Source: Roseovarius sp. (GTDB lineage Bacteria; Pseudomonadota; Alphaproteobacteria; Rhodobacterales; Rhodobacteraceae). Taken from it: a stretch of 64,000 nucleotides of DNA. Where the stretch lies: the NCBI RefSeq assembly GCF_027019125.1, contig NZ_JALUXE010000027.1:1-64000 (forward strand), given 5' to 3'. Below are positions 25,142 through 33,393 of this stretch, piece after piece. The number at the start of each line of letters is the position of its first letter. Positions within the stretch are counted from its first letter, which is position 1. The translations under genes were made by a program, and so were the position numbers. The notes under the pieces are model-generated. The model worked only from the letters and a program-made list of their open reading frames with translations. It searched no databases and was not told the origin of the DNA.

Positions 25142-25150
25142 TTAAGACTA
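25142..25150. promoter_or_regulatory. Second TTAAGACTA box, inside an ATTTA/TAAAT inverted repeat
   Basis: The nonamer is part of ATTTA-AGAC-TAAAT, an inverted repeat 13 bases after the MarR stop and 36 bases before the riboswitch. It would be well placed for MarR control of dadA. Confidence 0.35.
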
Positions 25151-25185
25151 AATTCAATCTAGAGCTTTTGCAGCCTACCAAGCTG

Positions 25186-25361
25186 TCACAGGAGAGGCCG
25201 AACTCTCGGCGCCGAAGGAGCAACCCCCCGGAACCTCTCAGGCAAAAGGACTGTGATTGGCATGGGCGTCTGAAGCGCGCGGCGGAGCCTCCGCATCCCG
25301 CGACAGAGGGGATTGGACCTGTCATCCGGCAGGACGAAACCTTGGGTCGCGGGAGGATGCC
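25186..25361 (+). promoter_or_regulatory. Glycine riboswitch with ribosome-binding-site-sequestering stem
   Basis: The aptamer is 25186-25256: P1 stem TCACA/TGTGA, GGAGAGGCC at 25191, the conserved GCCGAAGGAGCAA at 25211-25223, and CTCTCAGGCAAAAGGACT up to 25252. Only one canonical aptamer is present, so it is a singlet. Downstream, GCATCCCGCGAC (25293-25304) can pair with GTCGCG and GGATGC (25346-25360, with a GGA bulge), which buries the dadA ribosome-binding site. A competing hairpin GCGGAG-C-CTCCGC overlaps the left arm. This points to translational control by glycine. Confidence 0.88.
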
Positions 25362-26645
25362 ATGACCAGAATTGCCGTAATCGGCGCCGGAATTACCGGC
25401 GTGACCACTGCCTCGAGCCTGATGGACAGGGGCTATGATGTCACCTTGTTTGACCGCAATCGCTATGCCGCGATGCAAACCTCCTTTGCCAATGGCGGGC
25501 AGTTGTCCGCGTCGAATGCCGAAACCTGGAACCGTTGGTCCACGGTTTTCAAGGGCATGAAGTGGATGATGACGCGGGGCGCGCCGCTTCTCGTCAATCC
25601 CAGGCCAAGCTGGCACAAATACAGCTGGATGGCCGAGTTCGTGGCGTCGATCCCGCAATACCGGGCCAACACCGTCGAGACGACCCGCATGGCAATCGCT
25701 GCGCGGGGTCTGTTGCGGGAAAAGGCCGCGCGCCATGGCTTCGACTTCGACTGTGAAGATCGCGGCATTCTGCATGTCTACACGGACAAGACTGAATTCG
25801 ACCACGCCACCGAGGTCAACAAGCTGCTCGCCCAGGGCGGGCTTGCGCGTCGCGCCGTGGCGCCCGAGGAAATGCGCCAGATCGAACCGGCGCTCCGTGG
25901 CGATTTCTACGGCGGCTACTACACCGAGAGCGATTTCACCGGCGATATTCACCGCTACACGACGGGTCTTGCCAGATCCATCGAGAAGGGTGGGGCGGTG
26001 CTGCGCTTCGGCACTGATGTCGATGACCTGAAGGTGGACAAGAACGAGGTGCGCCTGACCTGGAGCCGGAACAACGAAAGTCAGACCGAAACATTCGACG
26101 CCATCGTCGTCTGTGCAGGCGTCGAAAGCCGCGACCTGGCGGCGCAGCTCGGCGACCGGGTGAATGTCTATCCGGTCAAGGGCTATTCGATCACCGTTCG
26201 CCTCGATGATGAAGACAGCCAGCGCTCTGCGCCCTGGATCAGCTTGCTCGATGACGAGGCCAAGGTCGTCACCAGCCGTCTGGGCAAGGACCGGTTCCGC
26301 ATCGCCGGCACCGCAGAGTTCAACGGTTATAATCTCGACATTCGGGATGACCGGGTGCGCCCGCTGGTGAAATGGTGCGAACGGTTCTTCCCGGGTGTCA
26401 GCACCGAACACGCGATTCCATGGGCGGGCCTGCGTCCGATGATGCCGAACATGATGCCGAAGGTTGGGCAGGGCAAACGGGAGCGCGTATTCTATAACAC
26501 CGGCCATGGGCACTTGGGGTGGACCCTGTCGGCGGTGACGGCCGAGATGGTGGCAGAGACGGTCGCAGGGTCCCGCACGGTGAATCTGCCCTCCGGCAGA
26601 CCCGCAGTCGCCCCCGCCACTCTGAGAACACAGAGGGCCATCTGA
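25362..26645 (+). CDS. dadA: D-amino-acid dehydrogenase-like FAD oxidoreductase
   Basis: The 427-residue protein starts TRIAVIGAGITGVTTASSLMDRG, a Rossmann FAD motif, and has DadA features: FANGGQLSASNAETW, the YYTESDFTGDIHRYTTGLA segment and the C-terminal GHGHLGWTLS motif. Such enzymes oxidatively deaminate D-amino acids at the membrane and pass electrons to quinones. Because a glycine riboswitch precedes it, the real substrate may be glycine, sarcosine or a related small amino acid; this is inference. GGGAGG precedes the ATG and is the part covered by the riboswitch stem. Confidence 0.88.
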   Translation: MTRIAVIGAGITGVTTASSLMDRGYDVTLFDRNRYAAMQTSFANGGQLSASNAETWNRWSTVFKGMKWMMTRGAPLLVNPRPSWHKYSWMAEFVASIPQYRANTVETTRMAIAARGLLREKAARHGFDFDCEDRGILHVYTDKTEFDHATEVNKLLAQGGLARRAVAPEEMRQIEPALRGDFYGGYYTESDFTGDIHRYTTGLARSIEKGGAVLRFGTDVDDLKVDKNEVRLTWSRNNESQTETFDAIVVCAGVESRDLAAQLGDRVNVYPVKGYSITVRLDDEDSQRSAPWISLLDDEAKVVTSRLGKDRFRIAGTAEFNGYNLDIRDDRVRPLVKWCERFFPGVSTEHAIPWAGLRPMMPNMMPKVGQGKRERVFYNTGHGHLGWTLSAVTAEMVAETVAGSRTVNLPSGRPAVAPATLRTQRAI

Positions 26646-26733
26646 CAAACACACCGTCCCGTGGTGCCATGCGCACCACACATCCGGCGCAGCCCTCGGG
26701 CATCTGCGCGTGACTGTCCACGCTTCGCCGCCT

Positions 26734-26764
26734 CTGGCCCCTGTGCCTTTTGCTCCGGGGCCAG
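26734..26764. terminator. Candidate stem-loop between convergent dadA and phaC
   Basis: CTGGCCCC and GGGGCCAG form an 8-bp perfect stem with a 15-base loop between the two convergent stops. The large loop makes it a moderate candidate only. Confidence 0.4.
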
Positions 26765-26767
26765 TCG

Positions 26768-28606
26768 TCAGGTCTGGTGGATATATGTTCCGGGTGCCTG
26801 TTCCAGCGCGGGATAGGCCGGGTCTGCGCCGGGTGTGCGCGCAGGCACGGTCCCGCTGCTGTGACGGGCCAGCCAGCTTGCCCATTCCGGCCACCAGGAC
26901 CCGGGGCGCGGCTCATGCGCGGCAAGCCAGGTGTCGGGATCGCGATACAGCGCCCCCGCTGGCCGGCGGCCGATCCGATAATGCCGTCCCCGATGCCCCG
27001 GCTCTGACAGGATGCCGCTGTTGTGCCCGCCTTTGGTCAACAGGAAATGCAGATCACAACCGGTAAAAAGGGCTGTCTTGTAGACGGACCGCCAGGGCGC
27101 GATGTGGTCGGTCTCGGTGCCGATGACAAAGAGCGGCACTGAAATATCCTTGAGCGCGATCACCTTGCCCTCCACGGCAAACCGACCCGCCGAGATGCGG
27201 TTCTCCAGAAAGATCCCGCGCAGGTATTCCGAATGCATCCGGGCGGGCATCCGTGTCGTGTCATTGACCCAGACCGTGACATCGGTGGGCAAATCCGGCT
27301 CTCCCAGGAAATAACGCCGCACCGCGCGCGACCAGATCAGATCCTCAGACCGGATCGCGGCAAAGGCGCCCGACATCTGTGGCCGATCCAGATAGCCCTG
27401 CGACCACATCAGATCCTCAAGGAATGCGACCTGACTTTCATCAAGAAACAACAGCAATTCGCCCGCTTCGGCGAAATCCACCTGGGCCGCCATCAATGTG
27501 ACCGATGCCAGCCTGTCATCGCCATCGCGCGCCATCGCCGCCGCCGCGATGGCCAGCAGCGTGCCGCCAAGGCAATAGCCATTGGTATGCACCCTTTGTC
27601 CCGGAACGATCCCGTTGATGACCTCGAGCGCCTGCATGATCCCCTGCTTGCGATATGCCTCTAGGGACAGCTCGGCATCGTCCGCGCCCGGATTGTGCCA
27701 GGAAATGCAGAACACCGTATAGCCCTGCCCAACCAGCCACCGCACCAGAGAGTTCTCGGGCGAAAGATCGAGAATATAGTATTTCATGATCCAGGCTGGC
27801 ACGATGAGCACCGGTTCGGCCTGCACCTTTGCCGTGGTCGGCGTATACTGGATCAATTCCATCAATGCGTTGCGATAGACCACGACGCCCGGCGTGCTGG
27901 CCAGAACCTCGCCAAGCGCGAACGCCTCTGGCACCGGCCGATGTTCCTGCGCCAGAATATGACGGGCGTCATCGGCATAATGCGCAGCCCCGTCGATCAG
28001 GTTGCGCCCCCCGCTCGCCAGCGTCTTGTCCAGAATTTCCGGATTGCCCAGCGGGAAATTCGACGGCGAGACCGTATCGAGAAGCTGCCGCATCAAAAAG
28101 CCGGTCCGATCCGCATTCTGCCGGCGCAATCCGCGCAATTCCGAGGTGGCCGCATGCCACCAATCCTGCGTTGCCAGAAATCCCTGTTGCCAAAGGGCAA
28201 AGGGCGGCTTGTCCCAGCCTTGATGCGACCAGCGCGTGTCATAACGCCCCGGCTGAAACGGCTTGTCCGCCGTCTGGCCAAACATCTGCGCGGCGGTGAA
28301 ATGCATCAGCTTCAACGCATTTGACTGCGCCCGTTCCACCAGTTCCAGTTGCCGCCCCGGCGCGCGGCCCAGATGCATCGCCCAATCGCTCCACGCGTCA
28401 ATCATCGCATGTGGCGACAACCCGCCTGTAAACCGGGCAAGGCTTGCCATGGCGGCGCGATCCAGCGCGGCATGGGGGTGCGGGTCGCGTTTCTCAGCGG
28501 ACGGCTCTTGGGCAGGCGTCTGCACCAGGGGCTCCACCACGGACAGGGGCTTGGTCGCCGCCGATCTGGGCAACGGTGTCTTGCGTAGGGTTGGTTTGCG
28601 GGCCAT
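26768..28606 (-). CDS. phaC: Poly(3-hydroxyalkanoate) polymerase PhaC
   Basis: The 612-residue protein has the PhaC alpha/beta-hydrolase core: lipase-like box G-Y-C345-L-G-G, Asp500 in GTETDHIAPW and His528 in TKGGHNSGI. PAWIMKYYILDLSPENSLVRWLVGQG and VFCISWHNP are strongly conserved in the family. Length suits class I synthases. It polymerises 3-hydroxyacyl-CoA on the surface of PHA granules. The first 60 residues are a poorly conserved basic extension. An upstream frame is open to 28717, but the ATG at 28606 with AAGGAGA is best. No phaR/phaP/phaAB neighbours are seen here. Confidence 0.93.
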   Translation of the reverse strand: MARKPTLRKTPLPRSAATKPLSVVEPLVQTPAQEPSAEKRDPHPHAALDRAAMASLARFTGGLSPHAMIDAWSDWAMHLGRAPGRQLELVERAQSNALKLMHFTAAQMFGQTADKPFQPGRYDTRWSHQGWDKPPFALWQQGFLATQDWWHAATSELRGLRRQNADRTGFLMRQLLDTVSPSNFPLGNPEILDKTLASGGRNLIDGAAHYADDARHILAQEHRPVPEAFALGEVLASTPGVVVYRNALMELIQYTPTTAKVQAEPVLIVPAWIMKYYILDLSPENSLVRWLVGQGYTVFCISWHNPGADDAELSLEAYRKQGIMQALEVINGIVPGQRVHTNGYCLGGTLLAIAAAAMARDGDDRLASVTLMAAQVDFAEAGELLLFLDESQVAFLEDLMWSQGYLDRPQMSGAFAAIRSEDLIWSRAVRRYFLGEPDLPTDVTVWVNDTTRMPARMHSEYLRGIFLENRISAGRFAVEGKVIALKDISVPLFVIGTETDHIAPWRSVYKTALFTGCDLHFLLTKGGHNSGILSEPGHRGRHYRIGRRPAGALYRDPDTWLAAHEPRPGSWWPEWASWLARHSSGTVPARTPGADPAYPALEQAPGTYIHQT

Positions 28607-28881
28607 GCTGCACTGCTCTCCTTGGATCTGAGGGGGCCAACCCGGCCTTTGTGGTCGTCTGATCCGCGTCTGTGACGGTCCAGCGCAAAAGACCCGGACA
28701 ACTCGTAAGGCACACACGACGCGCCCGCCGCCCGGAGGTCAGCGGCAAGGAACCATTCCGCGACAGAGTATCCACCGGATTTCAGAGCTTGCCCCTGATA
28801 TGAATCAAATACGCGCGCGACAGGGCGCGGTCCAACGCAAGCCCCCAATCGGCCTCAGCGGCCACTCCGGCCGATACCCGG

Positions 28882-29052
28882 TCAGGACGCGCCGCGTTCC
28901 GCCTCGTCAATCAGCCCGCGCACCCAACCCGTGACAAGCCGATTGATCGGCAACGCCAATGGCCAACACAGAATCAACGCCAACATTACGAAATTGATCG
29001 TCACCGCCGGTGCCATGAACGGGTTGAGCAGCGGGAAAGCCGCGCGCATCAT
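28882..29052 (-). CDS. Small membrane protein coupled to CbiX-like gene
   Basis: The ATG at 29052 overlaps the stop of the chelatase-like gene (ATGA), giving a 56-residue protein, MMRAAFPLLNPFMAPAVTIN onward. One or two hydrophobic segments (FVMLALILCWPLALPI) and a C-terminal basic/acidic tail suggest an inner-membrane protein. No family is recognised. Tight coupling suggests co-function with the upstream gene, or simply polycistronic packing. Confidence 0.6.
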   Translation of the reverse strand: MMRAAFPLLNPFMAPAVTINFVMLALILCWPLALPINRLVTGWVRGLIDEAERGAS

Positions 29053-29789
29053 GCCGGCACCTGTGCCCGCGCCAGACTGCGGGCCACCAACGCCGCCGCC
29101 CCGGGCGCACAGCCGAGCGGGTCCATCAAAACACCCTGAAACTCCGCCAGAGCCAGCGCATCCGGAATATCGTCCAGCACATGCCCGCCCTTGGCGGCAA
29201 AGAACGGCAGGCAAATCGCCCGCGCCCCCAGATCAAACGCCTGATCCGCCAGATAGGGCGGTTCCTCGACAAATCCCACCCGCAGTTCGGCCACTGGCAA
29301 AAGCTCGGCCAGGGCTGCGGCAAACGCCTGCGTGTCCCGCGCCGTCTGCGGGCTGCGCCCCGATCCGTGCGCCGCCAGAAACACCCGCACCTCCGGCGCG
29401 TGCCAGCCCTGTTCGGTCATCACGTCGGCCAACAGCGCCGCCGCCAGCCCCGGCAATCCGGGGTCAAGACCAAAGGGCGGCAAGACCTCCGCCTGCACCC
29501 CCTCCAGTCGCTGCATCAACGCCTCGCCGGTGAACCAGCCCCCCGTCATGAAATAGGGAAAAATCCGCGCGCCTGCCCCGGCATCGGCCAGCGCCGCCTC
29601 CAGCGCGCCGGGCTTGGCCAGGGTGGCCGATCCCACATGCCAGCCGGGCAGGGACCGCGCGACGTTCGCGGCAAATTCTGCCAGCGCCGCCTCTGCCGGG
29701 TCCGGATCCGAGGGCTGGCCGTGGCTTACGATGATGGCCGCGTGTTCAACGGCTGGTTCCTTCCGAGAATGTAATCTTGGTGCAGACAT
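29049..29789 (-). CDS. CbiX/sirohydrochlorin-chelatase-like protein
   Basis: The 246-residue product has two chelatase half-motifs: AAIIVSHGQPSDPDPAEAALAEFA near the N-terminus and VRVFLAAHGSGRSPQTARDTQAFAAAL in the middle, followed by FVEEPPYLADQAFDLGARAICLPFFAAKGGHVLDDIP. The histidines in SHG, AHGSG and KGGH are the usual metal or tetrapyrrole ligands of CbiX/SirB. It may insert cobalt or iron into a tetrapyrrole, but no other cobalamin or siroheme genes are nearby. A weak GGGGAA site precedes the ATG. Confidence 0.75.
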   Translation of the reverse strand: MSAPRLHSRKEPAVEHAAIIVSHGQPSDPDPAEAALAEFAANVARSLPGWHVGSATLAKPGALEAALADAGAGARIFPYFMTGGWFTGEALMQRLEGVQAEVLPPFGLDPGLPGLAAALLADVMTEQGWHAPEVRVFLAAHGSGRSPQTARDTQAFAAALAELLPVAELRVGFVEEPPYLADQAFDLGARAICLPFFAAKGGHVLDDIPDALALAEFQGVLMDPLGCAPGAAALVARSLARAQVPA

Positions 29790-30142
29790 TCCATTTCCCC
29801 GAGGGTTTGACCGTGGTCTTTCCGACCATAAGGGGCGCGGACGACGCGGCCAAGGTCACGACCGGATTCGTATCGGACACGCCCCCGTTCTTTACCCTTC
29901 CTTACCTTCTCTCCGGCTGTCACGCGGCATCTCTTCTGTTGCACGTCGTCGCCCGCCTGCACGTCACATGGCAGGACACCCCCCGCAGTATCGCGCCCGG
30001 GGCTGGCCGATCGGTCTCGATCTCGGCTCCCCCTGATTTTGCGTCGGCATTTTCCGCCTGCTCTTGTCCGGGCAGGATCTGGCCGCTGAACCGCCCTGCA
30101 AACCTTACAAAATCGCCTGTAGGTTTGTAAGGTTTGCAAGGT
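29790..30142. other. Intergenic stretch containing a 15-bp perfect palindrome
   Basis: No credible gene was seen in the roughly 350 bases between the CbiX-like and DUF4202 genes. The main feature is the palindrome at 30097-30138, listed separately. Confidence 0.4.
30097..30138. repeat. Long perfect inverted repeat downstream of the DUF4202 gene
   Basis: TGCAAACCTTACAAA (30097-30111) and TTTGTAAGGTTTGCA (30124-30138) are 15-bp perfect arms with a 12-base loop. The right arm ends four bases before the DUF4202 stop. The arms are AT-rich (about 33% GC), unlike the other terminators here, and no T-run follows. AGGTT repeats three times in and around the right arm. It may be a transcription terminator or an operator for an unidentified regulator. 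Confidence 0.55.
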
Positions 30143-30703
30143 TCAAACCCGGAAATGAACCGCCAGGGACTCGGGCAGATCGAACTCTTCCAACACCCGC
30201 GCGCGCCCGTCCTCCGACATTTTCAGCGCTGTCTTGGTGACGATCCGATCCAGCTTTTCAGGGGTTTGCGAGGGCGCAAAAGGGGCGAAATACCATTTGA
30301 GAAAGGTAAAGCAGATTACATCCTCCAGGGCTTGCACCTCCGCATCCCGCTTGATCCCCTCCTTGCGGATCATTTTCTGAGCGCGATCAATGTCTTGGCT
30401 GTCATATCCTGCGTCTTGCATGATCTCGCCCACACGGGTTGCATGATGCTTGGCAAGGGTGGTGCGCCATGTCAGATAGCCCGCGCGCCCTTCTGGAAAA
30501 TCCTGTCTTTTCAATATCCAGCGCTCGATATGCTGGCCCCGCGCGGCAATCTGCAGGGCCTCTGATGCGTTGGGGAATAGCCGGTCACACTCCGCGCTCA
30601 TCCGTCGCCCATAGAGCCACGCCGCCGGTTCTCCTTCGCGTGTATCCGGGTCATGCCGGTTGGCCGCATCAATCGCGGCAAAGGCAATTTCCAATTTATT
30701 CAC
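30143..30703 (-). CDS. DUF4202 family protein
   Basis: The 186-residue protein shows the DUF4202 pattern: IAFAAIDAANRHDP, AAWLYGRRMSAECDRLFPNASEALQIAARGQHIERWILKRQDFP, GYLTWRTTLAKHHA and a downstream FLKWYFAPFA stretch. Several conserved histidines (GQHIERW, KHHA) suggest a metal-binding HD-like helical fold. Its function is unknown. It is cytosolic, with no signal. Its start overlaps the stop of a 60-residue ORF by four bases. Confidence 0.85.
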   Translation of the reverse strand: MNKLEIAFAAIDAANRHDPDTREGEPAAWLYGRRMSAECDRLFPNASEALQIAARGQHIERWILKRQDFPEGRAGYLTWRTTLAKHHATRVGEIMQDAGYDSQDIDRAQKMIRKEGIKRDAEVQALEDVICFTFLKWYFAPFAPSQTPEKLDRIVTKTALKMSEDGRARVLEEFDLPESLAVHFRV

Positions 30704-30882
30704 AATGTGTTACTCCCTGCCTCTGCCGGATCTTGCGCGGCTTCGCCGTCCGCCAAATCCGTCTCGCCCCCCGCGCAGCTGCGCAATGGGAAAGCCGTCA
30801 AAAACGTATCTGCAACCGCCACCGGCGCAGACCGCAAGAGCATGGTTTCCCCTGTAATCTCAAAGATTTCGGCGCATTTCAT
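30700..30882 (-). CDS. Small hypothetical ORF overlapping DUF4202
   Basis: A 60-residue frame begins MKCAEIFEITGETMLLRSAP and ends inside the DUF4202 start codon (ATGA overlap). AGGACA sits about eight bases before the ATG. No known domain is recognised; the first half is hydrophobic/neutral and the tail acidic. Ribosome-binding site and exact overlap support translation, perhaps as a leader that couples DUF4202 synthesis. Confidence 0.5.
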   Translation of the reverse strand: MKCAEIFEITGETMLLRSAPVAVADTFLTAFPLRSCAGGETDLADGEAAQDPAEAGSNTL

Positions 30883-31226
30883 GCTTTGTCCTGACTTGTT
30901 GGTTCATGGCTCCGTCGGCCCATCGCACGCCCCAAATCGCGGGTTTCGCTGGGGCGAATTCGGCAGTCTTGAAAAACGTAGTGTCGGACAAATACCCACC
31001 CCTCCGAGCGTATCAGGGGCTAAATCGGGGCGTCAAGCGGCGTGAGGCATCTACATCCTGCGTGGCACGGGGGGCGGTGCGGGCACTCCGACGGTGAGTG
31101 TATCGGTTGGGGCAGAGCGCCGGAAATCCCGGGGGCGGGATTGCCTTTCTTCGCGGACTGGCCTTTATTCCACTGCAATCGCCGCATGGCGACAGGGTTC
31201 ATGGAATGGATGAGAGGGAGCAGGAC
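30883..31226. other. Divergent promoter region between DUF4202 unit and quinone oxidoreductase
   Basis: About 340 bases without a recognisable gene. A perfect inverted repeat AATCCCG-GGGG-CGGGATT lies at 31125-31142, about 85 bases before the oxidoreductase start. It could be an operator or a leader hairpin. The region holds both promoters, but no strong -35/-10 pair was picked out. Confidence 0.4.
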
Positions 31227-32201
31227 ATGGCGCGAACGGTCATTATCGAAAAGGCAGGCGGGGCTGAGGAGTTGAAGCTGGTCGATATGCCGGTGGGAGA
31301 GCCGGGATCGGGTGAAATCCGCATCCGGCATATGGCCTGTGGCTTGAATTTTATTGATGTTTATCAGCGCACTGGCCTTTATCCGCTCGCCTATCCGCAT
31401 GCATTGGGAATGGAGGCGGCAGGGATTGTCGAGGCGGTGGGTGAGGGCGTTACGCATCTCAAACCCGGTGACCGCGCCGCCTATGCCGCAACCCCGCCGG
31501 GGGCTTATGCCGAGGCGCGGGTGATGCCTGCATCGCAGGTCTGTCCCTTGCCAGAGGGAATTTCCTTTGAGGATGCTGCCTCGATCATGTTGCAGGGGAT
31601 GACGGTGGAATATCTCTTCCACCGGGTCTGGCCACTCGAGGCGGGACAGACGGTGCTGTTCCATGCCGCCGCCGGGGGTGTCGGGCTCTTGGCCTGCCAA
31701 TGGGCGCGCTCGGAAGGCATCCGCTTGATAGGGACCGCTGGCACGGACGAGAAATGCCGCCTTGCGATGGAGAATGGCGCGTCGGCCTGCATCAATTACC
31801 GCGATGCTGATTTTGTGTCTGAAGTCAAAGCGTTGACCGAAGGCAAGGGCGTGGATGTTGTGATGGATGGGGTGGGCAAGGACACGTTCGATCGCTCGCT
31901 CGATTGCCTTAAGCCATTGGGCATGATGATGTCCTTCGGCAATGCCTCGGGTCCGGTAGAGCCTGTCAGCCTGCTCACGCTGGCGGCCAAGGGATCGCTC
32001 AAACTGACGCGCACCACGCTGTTCACCTTCCTCGCCGATCATGCCCGTTGTCAGGATATGGCCCGGCACCTGTTCGACAAGGTCGAGAGTGGCGCGGTCA
32101 AGGTCAACATCGGTCAGCGCTTCCCGCTGGATCAGGTCGCCGACGCGCATCGCGCGCTGGAGGGACGGCAAACCATAGGCTCGACCATCCTGACGCTCTG
32201 A
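31227..32201 (+). CDS. qor: NADPH:quinone oxidoreductase (MDR family)
   Basis: The 324-residue protein belongs to the zinc-free medium-chain dehydrogenase family: CGLNFIDVYQRTGLYPLAYPHALGMEAAGIVEAVGEGV at the N-terminal domain and FHAAAGGVGLLACQWA as the NADPH-binding AAGGVG loop. Length matches E. coli QorA (327). It reduces quinones in the cytosol. GAGGGAGCAGG precedes the ATG at 31227. It stands alone before the polyamine transporter. Confidence 0.92.
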   Translation: MARTVIIEKAGGAEELKLVDMPVGEPGSGEIRIRHMACGLNFIDVYQRTGLYPLAYPHALGMEAAGIVEAVGEGVTHLKPGDRAAYAATPPGAYAEARVMPASQVCPLPEGISFEDAASIMLQGMTVEYLFHRVWPLEAGQTVLFHAAAGGVGLLACQWARSEGIRLIGTAGTDEKCRLAMENGASACINYRDADFVSEVKALTEGKGVDVVMDGVGKDTFDRSLDCLKPLGMMMSFGNASGPVEPVSLLTLAAKGSLKLTRTTLFTFLADHARCQDMARHLFDKVESGAVKVNIGQRFPLDQVADAHRALEGRQTIGSTILTL

Positions 32202-32242
32202 CCCTCGATGATCCGCTCGCTTAGCCGTGATCTGCGCATGGC

Positions 32243-32271
32243 TTGACGCATGCGCGGCAGAGGCCTAGCGT
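32243..32271 (+). promoter_or_regulatory. Candidate promoter of the polyamine-type importer operon
   Basis: TTGACG (32243-32248) and TAGCGT (32266-32271) are spaced by exactly 17 bases, about 50 bases before the binding-protein ATG. Fit to sigma-70-like consensus is fair. Confidence 0.5.
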
Positions 32272-32323
32272 TTGGCCGCAACAACAACGGCCCGGAAACC
32301 GGGTGATACACAGGGAGTGGACT

Positions 32324-33385
32324 ATGAGAAAGCTGTTGGGAACTGTCCTGACCAGCGCAGCCTTTGCGCTGGTTGGCACTGCGGGGTCTGCCGAGACCTT
32401 GCGTCTTTTGACCTGGGGCGGCTATGCGCCCGAGGCTGTGGTCGCGGCCTTCAAGGCCGAGACGGGCATCGACGTTGAAGTGACCCTGTCCAACAACGAG
32501 GACATGATTTCCAAGCTGCGCGCCACGGGTGGGGCAGGTTTTGATCTGGCGCAGCCGAGCCAGGACCGTATCCTTGGCCCGCAGCAGGAATTCGGCATCT
32601 ACAAGCCGCTCGACCTGAGCCAGATCGACAAAGAGCAATTCATCGGCGATCTCTACGATGCCTCCGTGGCCGCAACCACGGTTGATGGCGCGGCCTATGG
32701 CGTGGCGCATATCTGGGGCGTGTCGGGCTTTGCCGTGGATCGCTCTGTTGCGGGCGACATCAAGACCTATGCCGATCTCTGCTCTGCGGACTACGCAGGC
32801 AAGATTTCCATGCGGACCAAGCGCATTGCCCTACTCGGCTTTGCCTTTGCTGCCGGAGAGGACCCGTTCGCGGCCTATTCCGATCCCGCGAAATACGAGG
32901 AAATCATCACCGCTGCCGCCGACGCGATGGGCGAATGCAAGGCCAATGTGAAGGCCTATTGGAGCGGTGCCGACGATCTCTTGGCGATGATGCGCTCGGG
33001 CGAGGTTGTGGCCGCAGAGGCGTGGGATGCCACCGGGTTCAAGCTGAATGCCGAGGATTCCAAGTGGAATTTCGTGGCGCCCTCGACAGGCGCCTTGGGC
33101 TGGATCGACACTTTCGCCCTTCCCGCCAAGGGCGAGAATGACGCGGCGGCCTACAAGTGGATCAACTTTGTGATGCGCCCTGACATTGCGGCACAGATCG
33201 TCAATCAGGCGGGGTCGTTCTCGGCCTCCAAGGGCTCTGACGATCTCGTCGATCCGGCGCTGCGCGCCGCCTATCAAGAGGCGTTCCCGCCCGAGGTGAT
33301 TTCCAACATCAAGTGGTTCCCGCCGATCCCCGCAGGCCTTGAGGACATCGAAGGCCGTCTGCTGGATCAGATCGCCGCACAATAA
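32324..33385 (+). CDS. Polyamine-type ABC transporter substrate-binding protein
   Basis: The 353-residue periplasmic protein has a Sec signal (RKLLGTVLTSAAFALVGTAGSAE) and the PotD/PotF family start LRLLTWGGYAPEAVVAAFKAETGIDVEVTLSNNEDMISKLRATGGAGFDLAQPS. PotD-family residues for polyamine binding are only partly evident, so another cation or small amine is possible. GGGAG precedes the ATG. It leads a four-gene operon (binding protein, ATPase, two permeases) and is followed by a perfect stem-loop. Confidence 0.87.
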   Translation: MRKLLGTVLTSAAFALVGTAGSAETLRLLTWGGYAPEAVVAAFKAETGIDVEVTLSNNEDMISKLRATGGAGFDLAQPSQDRILGPQQEFGIYKPLDLSQIDKEQFIGDLYDASVAATTVDGAAYGVAHIWGVSGFAVDRSVAGDIKTYADLCSADYAGKISMRTKRIALLGFAFAAGEDPFAAYSDPAKYEEIITAAADAMGECKANVKAYWSGADDLLAMMRSGEVVAAEAWDATGFKLNAEDSKWNFVAPSTGALGWIDTFALPAKGENDAAAYKWINFVMRPDIAAQIVNQAGSFSASKGSDDLVDPALRAAYQEAFPPEVISNIKWFPPIPAGLEDIEGRLLDQIAAQ

Positions 33386-33393
33386 CCATCAGG

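Noticed and set aside
25257-25361. Second glycine aptamer in tandem
   Set aside because: The core GCCGAAGGAGC and CAGGCAAAAGGAC elements occur only once; the downstream structure is better explained as a ribosome-binding-site stem.
25038-26894. 618-codon frame antisense to dadA and over the riboswitch
   Set aside because: It covers an aptamer and a clear FAD enzyme on the other strand; it is a composition artefact.
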